From Gossypium raimondii (taxonomy: Eukaryota > Streptophyta > Magnoliopsida > Malvales > Malvaceae), in NCBI RefSeq assembly GCF_025698545.1, contig NC_068577.1, positions 2,265,501 to 2,329,500 on the forward strand: 64,000 nucleotides of DNA. The letters run 5' to 3'. The position numbers and the translations under genes are program-made. The notes beneath the pieces were generated by a model, which saw nothing but the letters and a program-made list of their open reading frames with translations, ran no database searches and was not told the origin of the DNA. Below, one piece after another: positions 12,322 through 24,965 of the stretch; position 1 is the stretch's first letter, and each line of letters starts with the position of its first letter.

Positions 12322-15300
12322 ATGAAAAGCATCAGTTGGAATGTTTGTGGATTGGGGAGTCCACGAATAGTTAAAAGGCTGCGACATTTCTTAAGGCAAC
12401 ATAATCCCCAAATGGTCTTCTTAATGGAGACGAAAATTAACAAGCAATGTATGGAAAAAGTCAGGAGAAGTTGTGGGTTTCTAAATGGTATTGAGGTTGC
12501 TGCGGAGGGTTCTAGAGATGGACTATGTTTAGCTTGGAAAGGAGATATTTTAGTCACACTGAGAAGTTTTTCCAGAAGTCATATTGATGTTATGGTGAAT
12601 GAAGAGGTTGATAATGTAGAGTGGAGATTCACAGGATTCTATGGATCCCCTTATGTTAAAGATAAGGAGGAGTCTTGGAACCTTTTACGAAAATTGGGAC
12701 AGAATCAGGAACACCCGTGGCTTGTAACTGGGGATTTCAACGAAATTATGTATTCTTTCGAGAAGAAAGGAGGGCTTCTAACAGAAGAAAGAAGAATGAA
12801 GGCTTTCAGAAAGACCCTTGAGGAATGTCAATTAGAAGATCTGGGGTATACAGGGGCTTGGTTCACATGGAAAAGAGGGAATCTGCCTGAAACAAACATC
12901 AGAGAAAGATTGGATAGAGGTGTTGCAAACGACAAATGGAGAAACCTTTTCCTAAATGGTAACATTCAACACTTAATTCACTCGATCTCTGATCACTGTC
13001 CAATTTTACTCAATACAAGAAATGGTACTGATTATGTGGGGAGGCAAAGGTTCAAGTTTGAGGCATGGTGGATTATGGAAGAGTCTTTAGAAGGAAAAAT
13101 TAAATCATCTTGGGAGACACCAGCTGATTCTTTAATGGAGAAAATGGAAATGCTTCAATCGAATTTAATGGTATGAGTAGAACAAATTAGGAAAAGCCGT
13201 GAAGGGTTAAAGAAAAGGCTAAAAAAGAATCTAGAGATGTTGTTTGAGGAAGAAAACAATGATGATGTGTTGGCAAAGATTATTGATACGAAGGCGCATC
13301 TAAATTTAGAAATTGACAAAGATGAGAGGTATTGGGAGCAGAGGGCAAGAGCAAACTGGCTTAAAGTTGGGGATAAGAATACAAGTTTTTTTCATAAGTA
13401 TGCTTCGGCTCGTCGGAAAAGAAACAATATTTCGAGGCTTGAATTAGGGGGTGGAGGAGAGGTGGCTGAGGAGGATAGGATCGGTGAGGTCACAAGACAT
13501 TTTTCGAGAACTGTTTACATCAAAAGGGGTTGGAGATTTATCTCATCTCTTAACAGGTATCGAAGGAAAAATCACGTCAGACATGAACACAGGTTTAACG
13601 GATAAATTCACGGTAGAAGAAGTGTTTTCAGCCTTGAGAGGAATGGGGCCTACGAAAGCGCCAGGGCCTGATGGATTTCCAGCACTTTTCTTTTAGCAAT
13701 ACTGGCATATTGTAGGGGAAGAAGTCATCAGTTTTTACCTTGACTGTTTAAACAGGGGTAAAACTCTTGGCCCCTTCAACTCTACTGAAATTATATTGAT
13801 TCCAAAAACCCAGAATTCCAAAAAATTTAGCAAATTTCAGACCAATTAGTTTATGCACAGTTATATATAAACTAATTGCAAATCGACTTCAGAGGGTTAT
13901 TGGGCAGTGTATTGATGTGGTGCAAAGTGCTTTCGTCTCAGGTAGATTAATTTCTGATAATATTTTAATAGCTTATGAACTCTTTCATACCTTTAGACGG
14001 AAACGTACAGGTAAGAAAGGTTTTATGGCAGTTAAGCCAAAGCTTATGACAGAGTTGAGTGGAGGGTTCTTAGAGAGGTGATGCTGAAAATGAGCTTTGC
14101 TGTTGAATGGGTTGATTTAATTATGAAATGTATTTCTTCTACATCTTTCGCAGTCAACATTAATGGGAAAATAGGGGAAATTTTCCAATCTTCCAGAGGG
14201 TTGCGCCAGGGGGACCCCCTCAGTCCATTCCTTTTCTTAATATGCAGTGAGGGGCTTTCGGCAGTAATGAGATTGTCATTAAAAGAGGGTAAGTTGAAAG
14301 GGGTAAGAGCAAGTAGGAAAGGTCCAGGGATATCACATTTGCTATTCGCGGATGATTGTATTCTGTTCACTGAAGCTACCACAAAGGGAATGAGAGTGCT
14401 AAAAGGAGTTCTGAATGAATACGAAGACTGCTCTGGTCAGTGCGTTAATTTTGAAAAATCTACGGGTTTTTTCAGCTCAAATACAGCAGATGAAACAAGA
14501 GGTGAAATTTTAGGCAGTTTAGGGTTAAGAGGGTCAACAGATATGGAAAAGTATTTAGGTCTCCCTAATATGATTGGAAGATGTAAAAAGGAGTCCTTTC
14601 AATATTTGAAGGATAAGGTTAATTCCAGAATCAGAGATTGGAGCATTAGATGGCTTTCACAAGGAGGAAAGGAAGTTTTTATTAAATCAATTTTACAGGC
14701 CATTCCGACTTATGCTATGTCATGTTTTCTTCTTCCTAACTCTTTATGTGGAGATTTGGAAAAAATCTTTGCTAATTTCTGGTGGCAAAAGAAGCAATGG
14801 CAGAAAGGGATCCATTGGTGCAAATAGGAGCATATGTGTAGAGGCAAAGAAGAAGGGGGGTTAGGCTTCAGGAGTTTGGCCAAGTTTAATATCTCTCTAC
14901 TTGCTAAACAAGGTTGGAGAATACTCACCAATCCAAGCTCATTGGTCTCACAAGTTTTAAAAGCAAAATATTTTCCAGAAACTAATTTCTTAAACTCGCG
15001 TCTTGGGAATAATTGCTCTTACACATGGAAGAGTATATGGGCTACTAGGGGTATTCTATCAGAAGGATTATGCTGGAAAGTGGGGAATGGGAGTGAAATT
15101 TCGATGATGAATGATAGTTGGATACCAAATTATGCCAGGTTATCATCGCATTTTGTTAATTTACGTGATTGTAAAGTTGCAGATCTAATTGATGAAAGTA
15201 AGAGGGAGTGGAAACAGGGCTTGATTGAGCCTACCTTTCCACTGGAGATAGCTGAGAGAATCCTCTGCATTCCGCTTGCAAAAGAGCCTCACAAAGATTT

Positions 15301-16380
15301 TCCAGCCTGGAGGGGAGAGTCCTCGGGAGAGTTCACCGTGAGAAGCGCCTATAAACTATTACAAGGTAATGAAAATGATCCTAGGGCTTATGCCTTACAA
15401 ACTGAAACTAGGGATTTTTACAAAAATATCTGGCTCCTTAATCTACCTTCAAAGATAAAAATTACAATTTGGCGAATAGCCTGGAATTATATTCCAACGT
15501 GGGTGAATCTGCACTTCAGAAGGCTCCTAAGTCAAACGACATGTTCTGGGTGTGGTAGAGCAACAGAAACCACAAATCACATTTTTCGTGAGTGTCATGT
15601 AGCAACAGAAGTATGGGAAGAGTTATCACTCTCGAAGATTTTACATGAACCCTATATAGAATTTTTAAAGTGGCTTACCTGGGTTTTCAATCAGAATAAT
15701 CCCAATATACGTAGGGTATTTTATTGTGCTCTTTGGGCAATCTGGGAGAGCGGAATAAAAGAGTTCATGAGAAGATTAGTAGATCTGGGAAAGAAATTGC
15801 AGGTTTTGTACAGAGATATATTTCAGAGCTCAAGGGGATTGAAGAAAAAGCTACAAAAAGTATAAAAGAAGGTAGAATGTGGAAACACCCACCTGGTCAG
15901 TTTATAAAGTTTAACTTTGACGCAGCCTTTGATGAAAATGCTCGACAATTGGTAGTGGGAATTGTGGCCAGAGACAGTCAAGGAATCGCCCTTTTATCTA
16001 TTACAGAGCTTCATCACCAAGTAGCATCAACCTTTGCCCCAGAAGCAATTGCTTGCAGGACAGCAACTCGCATCGGTATGAACATGAAATGGCCAAATAT
16101 TATTATTGAAGGTGATGCACTTTCAATCATTAAGAAATGCAAAACACAAGCAAATGACAGATCAAGGGTTGGAGCATATATTCGAGATATTCATCAGTTA
16201 CTAATACAATCAAAAAGACACTATTTTGAGCACACACCTAGAGAAGCAAATAGTCTAGCTCATATGCTTGCAAGGGAGGCATTAAAGGAAAAAGAAGAAA
16301 TTTACCTGATTGGTAGAGTTTCGGATTATGCTGAGCGACTGAAGGAAGATGAACGGAAGGGAGTACAAAGAAGCAGATGA
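12322..16380 (+). pseudogene. LINE ORF2: endonuclease, reverse transcriptase, RNase H (broken)
   Basis: Domain order is that of a plant L1-clade LINE. The apurinic-type endonuclease spans 12322-13176 (SWNVCGLGS, METKI, GDFNEI, SDHCPILL). Reverse transcriptase runs from about 13640 to 14830, with APGPDGFPALFF, GLRQGDPLSPFLFL and the catalytic FADDCILF. A zinc-binding zf-RVT block follows near 15400-15650 (CSGCGRATETTNHIFREC). An RNase H domain lies at 15895-16300 (FNFDAAFDE, EGDALSII, HTPREANSLAH). The protein cannot be made in one piece: there is an in-frame TGA near 13174, a frame change near 13500-13600, TAG at 13694-13696 directly after ALFF, further breaks between 13800 and 14078 and at 14825, and a frame change near 15760. 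The copy is therefore dead as an autonomous element, though its domains are still easy to read, so it is not very old. Confidence 0.9.
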
Positions 16381-16746
16381 AATGAATGACACAAATTTTT
16401 GAGGTTGAAAAAGGGGAAACCCAAAAGTTTGAAGGAAACAACCTCATGGATATCCGGAAACGTCTTAATGAAGAAATGAAAAAATAGATTTGAAAAGACG
16501 GGGAAGGATTTGGTTCTGATTGGGCATGATAGCGGTGCATTTATTAGGTTCTAGAGGTTTCTGTTTTACAGTTTTTTAAGTTTAAAATTCAAAAATAAGG
16601 GGGGATTGGTTTTATGGGTTTTAATTTGCTTTCTGGGTTTGAGTTATAGGCCTTTGTATTGGTGGGTTCATTTTAATTTTGGACTTTTTTTGTGTTGATT
16701 TGCTTAATTTTAGTAATAAAGCCCAGTCAGAATTTATTCAAAAATA
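16381..16746 (+). mobile_element. LINE 3' untranslated region
   Basis: G/T-rich, non-coding sequence after the RNase H frame, ending in AATAAAGCCC and a short A-rich stretch before AT-rich DNA. The 3' limit is approximate. A target-site duplication matching the 5' junction near 11519 was not found. Confidence 0.5.
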
Positions 16747-17092
16747 TATAAATAATTAAATATGTATATTTAATAATATTAAAAAATATAATATTTTATA
16801 TTAATATTTTAAATATTTTAAAAATAAAAATAAATTTTATTATCAATATAATAATACTAAACTTGATTTAAAATAACTTTTATATAAAAGTAAAATTATT
16901 TATTGAGGAACTCTTTTCCGGAAAATGACTTAAGCTTTTTAGAAGGGTAAGTCATTTTACAAGGAAAAAAGCTTATTTTCCGTTGACCTGTAAGTCATTT
17001 TCTTGACCAAGTTGCTTTTCACGTGAACAAACACGGAAAATCGAAAACATTTTCCGTAAAACCTTTTACATGTAAACAAACGGACCCTAAAT
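16747..17092. mobile_element. Right part of the TIR element interrupted by the LINE
   Basis: AT-rich internal sequence followed by a GGAAAATGAC-rich end and the terminal sequence ATGTAAACAAACGGACC. This is the inverted counterpart of the left end at 11405-11518. No transposase frame remains. Confidence 0.5.
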
Positions 17093-17099
17093 TGCATGT

Positions 17100-17592
17100 T
17101 AAAATTAAAGATGGTTATGGGTCAAGCCCTAAGTATGATATTAATATAATTTATGTTTCCTCAACCAGGACCGACCCACAATATAAGCCTAAAATTTTTC
17201 TCAAGTCTATTTTAGTCTTGTCTATTTTTTAAATTTTTTAAAAGATACTTATATTATTTTAATTTAATATGTTTTTATTTATTGAAATTTTTTATATAGT
17301 CATCTTAATATTATTTTAATATTTATATTAGAGTGGTATTATATATTTAGTATAATTTTTTTTAATGTGTTATAAATTACATAATATATAAAAAATATCA
17401 TAATATAAAATATTATAAACTTAAAAATAGCTTGGGCTTGGGCCTTGGATGTTTAAACCCAAACTCGACCCATATTTTAAATGGGCCTAATTTTTTTGTT
17501 AAAATTCATTTTCCAAGCCTAATTTTTTTATTCAAACCTTTCCAAATTTCAAGTGGGTATTCGGACCTAAATAGGTAGTCCAACCGATAAAC
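17100..17592. repeat. GGGCC/AAATGGGCCTAA-type interspersed repeat
   Basis: Words such as ATATAAGCCTAAAATTTT and CATATTTTAAATGGGCC recur in two other places in this window (29411-29700 and 51395-51765), always flanking AT-rich cores. This is a dispersed non-coding repeat family. Confidence 0.5.
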
Positions 17593-17872
17593 AAATTTAG
17601 TTAAAATATACTATTAGTCTTTATACTTTTATCCTTATACTTTAAATCTTAAAAATTCATTCACTTTAAAAATTTTAGTTGAATCATCATTCTGATGAAA
17701 AATTGTTAACTTAATGTATTTATTTTTCATCAATTATATGCCACATGATATAAAGTTGATAAATTTTAAACTAGAAAAAGTAAAACAATTTAATTTTTAA
17801 CTTTTAAAGGACAGATTAAATTTCGAATTTTATCAAAGTAGAGGGACTAATAGTACATTTTTACCAAAGCGA
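17593..17872. repeat. Foldback element upstream of HSFA8
   Basis: The left end reads TACTATTAGTCTTTATACTT. The right end reads AGAGGGACTAATAGTACA, its approximate complement, about 280 bp away. No coding content. It ends about 130 bp before the HSFA8 TATA box. Confidence 0.5.
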
Positions 17873-18002
17873 AGTAGCTAACAATTTCCAAACTTCACGC
17901 GGTTGAACGGCCAGAAGCGAAGCGAGGAAAATCCATATAATTTCCCCATTTTTACTACAATTTCCAGTTTACCCTTCTCATGCCTTTACCAAAGAGTTGC
18001 AC

Positions 18003-18010
18003 TATAAAAA
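18003..18010 (+). promoter_or_regulatory. Probable TATA box of HSFA8
   Basis: TATAAAAA lies 63 bp before the start codon at 18073, at a plausible distance for a short 5' UTR. Confidence 0.55.
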
Positions 18011-18072
18011 TGAAATTGCTCACACTATTCTAAATATCAAATTTCTTTACTTTTTTTAATTAAAATTCAATT

Positions 18073-20773
18073 ATGGTGAAACCGAGTGAAAATGGGTCTC
18101 AGTCAATAGCACCTTTTCTAAAAAAATGTTATGAAATGGTAGATGATGAGTCTACTGATGCGATAATTTCATGGAGTCAAAATAATGATAGTTTTATAAT
18201 TTGGGATATGACTGAATTTTCAGTCCATTTGCTCCCTAAGTTCTTCAAGCACAGCAATTTCTCCTCTTTCATCAGGCAACTCAATATTTATGTGAGTCCC
18301 CCCTGCTTCTTTTTAATGGGTATCTTACTTTCTCAAAAAAACATGTCAGAATTGGGGGGTTGGTGTTTGAGTTTGGATTTTGGACTTTTAAATTGGGTTT
18401 TGAGTGTTTTCTTTTTATGTCTGTTGTGTTCTTGTTTTCTTGTTGAAGCAAGTCTTTGCTATTCTTATGATGGAATTTTCTTTTGATGATTTGTGTTTTC
18501 TTTTTTTGTTGCTTAGGTTTGTTGTTAAATTGCTTTTTTATTAGTTATGTGTTTGGTTTAATTCTTGTGAGAGCTTGGTTGTGGTGTTCAAGTTGCAGTT
18601 ACTGGGAATTTAAGTTTCTGAGTGTAAATTCATAGAGGATTGTTGCTTGTTTTCAATTTCTAATATATAGGAATACACTAGAAAGGAATATTTGCTAGCA
18701 CTAGCAGTATTTCTGGGTAATTTTTATGACTCAATTTTGCTTCAATGGTGAGGTAATTATTAGTTTGAATTTTGCCAGACTAGAAAAGGCTAAAATGGTA
18801 TTGACTTAGTTTCTTCATTTTGTAATGTTGAGATAAACAAAGTAGAACCAAGTTTTGCTAGACAAGTCATTTGATTTTGATGGGATGCGGTTCGGTTCAA
18901 TTGAAATTGCAGTGTAAAATTTCTTTATGGTAGCAAGGAAATTAGGGTTAGTAAAGAAAGAAGTACGGGAAATGGAAAATTTTTTGCTGTAGAATGTTGA
19001 AAGAAAATGATAATTAAGCATATTCCACAATATGCATTTCTCCATTTTGATGCTTACTATATTTTCTAATTTAAAAATAAAGAGAAGAAAATAACTAATT
19101 ATTTTGTATCATTAGGCCAATATTAGTAGGCTCAAATTCATTAGAGACAGTGGCTAAATTTTGGAGCCCTTCCAATCCTGTCAAAAAAGTATGTGGGGGT
19201 GAAAGTGTTGGTGGAGTTAGGAGACTTTAACACCATTTATGGTTACCCTCTATGTTACTCGGGATATTGGAATATTCCTGACATAGATATGTTCAAGTTT
19301 TACAATGTCCAGATATGCATCAGATACAGGCTCTGATTAACATAGGTTACCTTTTTTACTAAATTTCTTAGAATTGGCAAAATCTAAATCTTGTCTAATA
19401 TCCTTTAAATTAAATTTTGGAAAAATTGTTGAAATTAATTGGACTGCTGTTTTGTTATCAGTCACTCTCTCTCTTTTCCTACTCATTTCAGCACTTATTT
19501 GTTTTAGCACAATGAAATGATTAATTCACCGGACTGTCTCATACAATTTGAATGATTTATTGCTTCTTGCTTACATTGGAGGTGTGTAAGGTATTTCTGC
19601 ATGTTTGTTCTACCTTTTCCATTTTGATTTTGTACTTCATTGCCGGGTGGAAGAGTGGCAGAAGCAAATGCTTATCTTTGGCTTTTTTTTTTTTAATGCT
19701 AGTATTTAGAAGGTACTCATAATGCTTGGATTTTTTGGTTGAACTGTTAATTCATTGAAAACATTAGTAACCCTTAAAGTTTTTTCCAGGGTTTTAGAAA
19801 AATTGATACAGACCGTTGGGAATTTGCAAATGATGGATTTGTCAGAGGCCAAAAGGACTTGCTTAAGAATATAGCTAGACGGAAACACTCCCCGGGATCT
19901 GAGCAGCGTAAACCATTGCAGCAGCAGCCACTACAGCAGCTGGAGAACACTGTTGGATCATGCGAAAACAATGAAAACACTGCACTGTGGAAGGAAGTTG
20001 AGAATTTGAAGACTGATAAAAATGCTCTGATGCAGGAATTGGTTAAACTTACGCAGTTCCAGGAAACTGCAGACAATAAGGTTCTTCTCTTGAAGGAACG
20101 TCTTCAAGGAATGGAGAAAAGTCAGCAGCAGTTGTTATCCTTCTTAATAATGGCTATGCAGAGCCCCGGCTTTTTGGTCCAACTGATTCAACCAAAAGAA
20201 AATAATTGGCGCATGGCTGAACCAAGCAATATGCTAGAACAAGTTACAGAAGATGGTGAACCAATTGCTTCTGACAATATGATAGTAAGGTATCAGCCGC
20301 CAGTGGATGGCACATCAAAACCGGTACTCGCACCAGTGGTAGATTGCGAAAATCCTCATGAATCTGATAACTCTTCAGATGGAACAAAAGATTTTTGGAT
20401 GAATATTGATTTCGTGAAAGTGCTTATGGATGAAAGTCATACACCTTTCATTCCCCCAGATTTACACGATGATGGTGCGTGGGAAAAACTTCTTTTAGGC
20501 AACACCTTTCTAGAGAATAATGACGATGGAAATCAAGATAAAGAAATCCCCATGAACTCTGGTATGGAAATGGAGGTAACAGATTCCGAAACCCATTCAG
20601 AAAAGTCGTGTAGTTTTGAACAGTTACTACAAAATATGGGGAAATCCCAGAACCTAGAGATTGAACCACTTGTAAATGGATCACCATTAGAGAAATCTCC
20701 AGACTTGGAACTTCTAACAGACCAAATGGGCCATTTGACTTCCAAGAGTACTAAACCGCACCAAACTCCTTAG
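18073..20773 (+). CDS. HSFA8: Heat stress transcription factor A8
   Basis: Two exons, 18073-18291 and 19790-20773, join at TAT|GGT across a 1498-bp GT-AG intron and give 400 aa. The intron sits inside the DNA-binding domain ([16 protein letters not shown]), the position conserved in plant Hsfs. Domains in order: winged-helix DNA-binding domain (about residues 12-105), a basic ARRK nuclear-localisation stretch at its end, a heptad coiled-coil oligomerisation region (HR-A/B, about 140-195), and a C-terminal acidic part with the AHA-type activation motif [11 protein letters not shown]. The N-terminus (MVKPS) and the block [13 protein letters not shown] are diagnostic of subclass A8. It binds heat-shock elements and activates transcription in the nucleus under heat or oxidative stress (family knowledge). 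Cys19 lies in that block. Its 3' end converges with VIT1. Confidence 0.92.
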
Positions 20774-21582
20774 AAAGGTACTCTTGGAAACCTTTTAGCA
20801 GAATGCCTATCCTATATCCAATTTATATACATTTATATTCTTCTTTTCATTACACTATATCTAAATACATGCAGCACGATCTTCACAAAAGGGCTGCCTA
20901 GCAATATATAGAACAACCAGTGAGTAATGGAGGATGATATATGGTAGTTTACCTTTGTTTATGCCAAGTAGTTGTAGCTATCAAAATGAAGTTATCATTT
21001 TAAACTTCTTGTTCCATTTCTAAGTTATTTATAAACATAGGTTAGATATAATCCTTAAACAATCTCTAGTATTCATCATAATACCAATTATGTATTTGCC
21101 TGAGAATATCTGTTTATAGAGTCCCTAATTGTTATTCGGTAAGTGATAGTTATCGGGGCCGACATGTTTGAGCCTGAATCAATATGGGACCGTTATACGT
21201 TCCTCCCTTTATTTTACTTTTTGTTTTTGTCCTTTTGCTTATTCACTTATATGGGGATAGAAGATTCCTTTTTGGTATTCAAAAGGTATATCTTCTGAAA
21301 ATAAAGAAAATAATATTGAGACGTGCTCCAGAAACATAATAATAAATACATTGAATCTTTTGCAAATTAGTTTGTTATATAATTTAGATAAATATATAAT
21401 ATCTTACACATGTATGAATGCGGATTGGCAGACACTTATTCATGTCGAAATGGTGATTTACTCATTCGTACAGGTAAAAGGAGAGAATTACATGAAGATC
21501 TGAGATTTTAATCGAAATACCAACATGAAAAATATTAAAGGAAACCCATATTTTCAGTTCTTAAGAACAATGCATAAAACTT
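20774..21582. other. Convergent intergenic region HSFA8-VIT1
   Basis: 3' flanks of two genes transcribed towards each other. AT-rich, with no additional gene or clear repeat seen. Confidence 0.5.
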
Positions 21583-23278
21583 CTAGGGATGGATAACCTT
21601 AGCTATGCCAAAAGCAGCAGCAGATGCAATGGCACCAATGAGAGCAGTTTGGAATGCGCTTTTTACCGGTTTGTTGCCGGTGAAGTAACCTTTGGCGTAG
21701 CCGAAGATGAGGAGTGCAGCAATGGTGATGACCACTGATGCAACCACCGCATCCTGGGCTCTTGGAATGAACATGTAAGGAAGGAGTGGCACCAATCCAC
21801 CCAATATGTAAGAAACGGCAATGTTGAATGCGCTTTGTAATGCTCTTCGTGGATCTGGCTTCTCTAACCCCAGCTCAAACCTGCATATGTTTACAGCAGT
21901 GTTTTACCAAATATGTTGGATTTTATGAAAACAATGGGTTCCCATCAATATCCAGCAAAATGTTCTAAAAGAATAAATCTATACATGATTCCACTCCCAT
22001 TGAAGGAGGGAATGAATGTGTTGAAAATATATGGAAATCTTTGTTTGTAACCAAAAAGAAGAGTTTTTTTTTAGAAGGAAAAAAAAAAAGGCCCCCCAAG
22101 TAGCATGCCAGAACCTGTTCCAGTCTGAAGCCGGCCACATGGGGGCACTTTCTGAAAAAGGAGAAAAGAGCATTGATCCGAATATTTCAAAAAGCAAATT
22201 TGGCATTTTGCTCCACTTTTGGAGAGTGAGAATAGGGCCACACATTCACTTAATTCGTCAAACACTATTCACTATTGATTGTTCACAATCTGTCTAAAGT
22301 CATTCCCATAGATACAAACACTTAATTTCATCAGCCCGAGGCGGTGTTGTGTCAAAGAGTCAAAATCCCAACTCAACTGTGTAGTCCTTTTTATGTCTTT
22401 TGAGTTTTGAGTTTTCATTAGCCGATGGCCAGGAATTGCTTAAATCATGGATTCCACCCGTGAAGCAAGACATTGGTTCAACCCTTAAACTGGAATCAAA
22501 GGTTTTCTCTATTTACAACATCGAATTTTTATCATTACAAGTCTAAGCAATGAAAGTATGGTAATAATTACAAGCATCCGTGATAAGCAAACTTACTTCA
22601 TCATGAAATCAAGCCAAGCTTGAGGCCTTTTTCTTAGGGCATTCACCACAGGTGCATATTCATGTGGCTCTACCCCATACTCTGCTAGTATTTCAGCCAC
22701 CTCAGCAGCCTCTGCATTTTCAGCCACGACACAATTTGCGACACTCAAATGAATCTCAATCCTTAAGTAACTTAATCAAATTACTTTTAAAAAAATTTAT
22801 AAAAAATTTAATTATTACCAACATCAGGCACATTGATAATTTCTTCTTCCTCTCTTTTCAATTCCCTCGTGTAATGATCGGCTTCACTTTTAGCCGCAAG
22901 ATACCTGCAGAAATGGAAAAACCTACGTAAAATCCTAATAATAACTTTCACTCTTTTTCTTGCAGTTTCTTAGTAACCAAACAGTACCCATTTTCGAACT
23001 TATCAAAACAATGAGAAGTATATACAGAGTTACCCGCCAAGTCCCATAGAGATGGCTCCAGCGGCAACCTCAGCGATACCAGCGGTAATAACAATGGAAG
23101 AAGAGGCATTGGCGCCAGACAATCCGGCGGCAAGAGCAAAGGGCACAGTTAAACCATCGGAGACGCCGATGATGATGTCGCGGACGACCTCTCCGGCGGT
23201 GAAGTGTTTTTCCTTGTGGTGATTGAGAAGGGTTTGCTTCTCGGGTTCAATGGTAGCTCTGCTGTTTTGAGCAGCCAT
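21583..23278 (-). CDS. VIT1: Vacuolar iron transporter 1
   Basis: Four exons, 23278-23034, 22904-22819, 22711-22597 and 21880-21583, all GT-AG, total 744 nt and 247 aa, as expected for plant VIT1. It is a five-helix tonoplast transporter that moves ferrous iron (and manganese) from cytosol into the vacuole in exchange for protons (family knowledge). Visible signatures are the first membrane segment DIIIGVSDGLTVPFALAAGL, the small-residue helix AGIAEVAAGAISMGLGGY, the acidic cytosolic metal-binding stretch (HYTRELKREEEE, then EAAEVAEILAEYG) and the two final helices. The start at 23278 (MAAQNS) is preferred over an in-frame ATG at 23308 because it matches the family start. Intron 3 (21881-22596) contains no recognisable gene. 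Confidence 0.95.
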
Positions 23279-23354
23279 GCTTTTTGGTAAGTACTCGAAA
23301 TGATGCAATGGAAAGGGGAGTCGTAGAGAAATAAGAGCGGTGTGTGTGTGTGTG

Positions 23355-23367
23355 TTTTATATATAAA
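23355..23367 (-). promoter_or_regulatory. Probable TATA box of VIT1
   Basis: Minus-strand ATTTATATATAAA lies about 80 bp before the VIT1 start, followed by a short CA repeat (23340-23354) in the presumed leader. Confidence 0.55.
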
Positions 23368-23519
23368 TCCGTTCCAAAATGGGAACAACGTTTGTGCTTC
23401 TTTGGCAAGTGTTCACATATTCCAAAATTGTCTACTTTTTTACTAATATTATTGTCCACTCTTGGAATTTGTGGTTATGAGTACAGGTTTTACTTTTTAT
23501 TTAATAATCTCGCTATCAT

Positions 23520-23680
23520 TTATACATGCAGTATTTAGAATTATTCATAGTCTCTTTCTAACTCATAAATATGAGCATAACATGCTTCAACACATTTGAA
23601 TCTACATCTTTCTGCATTGACAATAATTTCCATGCCAATTAAACTAAGACTCAATCGACATTTTGAGGTTTTATTTTACA
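23520..23680 (-). mobile_element. SINE copy (tRNA-derived family)
   Basis: Read on the minus strand it has TAGTTTAATTGGCATGG (A-box-like), AGATGTAGATTCAAATGTG (B-box-like), the block CATATTTATGAG and ATGAATAATTCTAA. It matches the other copies in this window in the same order. Confidence 0.6.
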
Positions 23681-23812
23681 AAAATAAATGCATAAAAATA
23701 CAAGCTCAACTCTGATTATACGTAAATTTTTGAGTCATGGCTTAGCTGACATCATTATTATTATAGCAATCTAATTGCATTTTAACTCTAATCTATTCTA
23801 ATTAGTTAGTTT

Positions 23813-24965
23813 GGGAGTTTCATTTTAGTCACCCAAATATTAAAGCTCTAATGACGGTTAACTATACACACCCCTATCATGTTTGCACTTTCTTTTCTGT
23901 CACTCAACTTTAGTTTATTTTCATTTTGGTCACCTAAAAATACATTTTCTTAAGTATTGATTTTGGTAAAATAATCAATGATTAAAGTGAAAACGTGGTA
24001 GAAACTAAAATAATAACCAAAAATAGTCAAATTGTACTTGTTTATCTTATTGTTGAAAAGTACAAATTTTTGTTTTAAAAATATAAAATTTTAAATATTA
24101 AGATTCAAAATTATAGCAACAAATCGGTTGACATTATCGATGAATAAAAATTTTCAACAATTTATTTAATTTATTTTATATTTTAGAATTATTTTCAATA
24201 ATTATCAATGAAAAGTATTATTTTTAATAGTTGTCTCTGAAACTCAAATTTCTTTTAACTATATATATGATGTTGAATATGTCGTGCTAAGCTAAAAGTA
24301 GGGAAAAATCATTGCAATTAATTAAATTGATTAATTTTATCTTCCATGCCAAACAAAACTCATAATTTTTTTATTACTTATTCATCTAAGCGAAGAACAA
24401 GCAATTAATAAATTAATTGCGATGATATTTTCTTTTACTTTTAGCTTAGCATGGAAAAATGGAGATTATATAATCAAAAGAAATTTAAGTTTCAGAGACA
24501 ATTATTAAATACAAGTTATTTGAGTTGATTTCGTTGATTTTAAAATTTAAATGGAGATTTAATTAATTAATTTTAATATTATAGTAACAAATCAATTGAT
24601 ATTATCAATGGATTAAAACATTTCAACAATTTATTCGATTTATTTTGATGTTTTAAAATTTAAATTTTAATATTAAAAGATTAAAATATTCAGCAATGGG
24701 ATAAACAAAGTACAAATTAAAATTTTGTGTGAATTATTTTAGTTTCTATCACATTTTCGCTTTAATTCCTGATTTTTTTACCCTAATCAATACTTAAAAA
24801 AATATATTTTGGGTGACCCATATAAAAATGTAAACATGATGTGGCATGCATAGTTAAACGGTGTTAGAGATTTAACATTTGGATGATTAAAATGAAAGCA
24901 CCCTGACCAAATTGCAATGATTTTATTTTGAGTGACCAAAATGAAAGTGTCCTAAAAATTGGATG
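23813..24965. mobile_element. Large foldback element of about 1.15 kb
   Basis: The left end (TTTCATTTTAGTCACCC, later TCACCTAAAAATACATTTT) is mirrored at the right end (ATATTTTGGGTGACCC, then GATTAAAATGAAAGC). A second inverted pair lies nearer the centre around 24240-24310 and 24420-24510 (CTCTGAAACTCAAATTTC versus GAAATTTAAGTTTCAGAG). A direct repeat around CAACAATTTATT is also present. No open reading frame. Confidence 0.6.
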
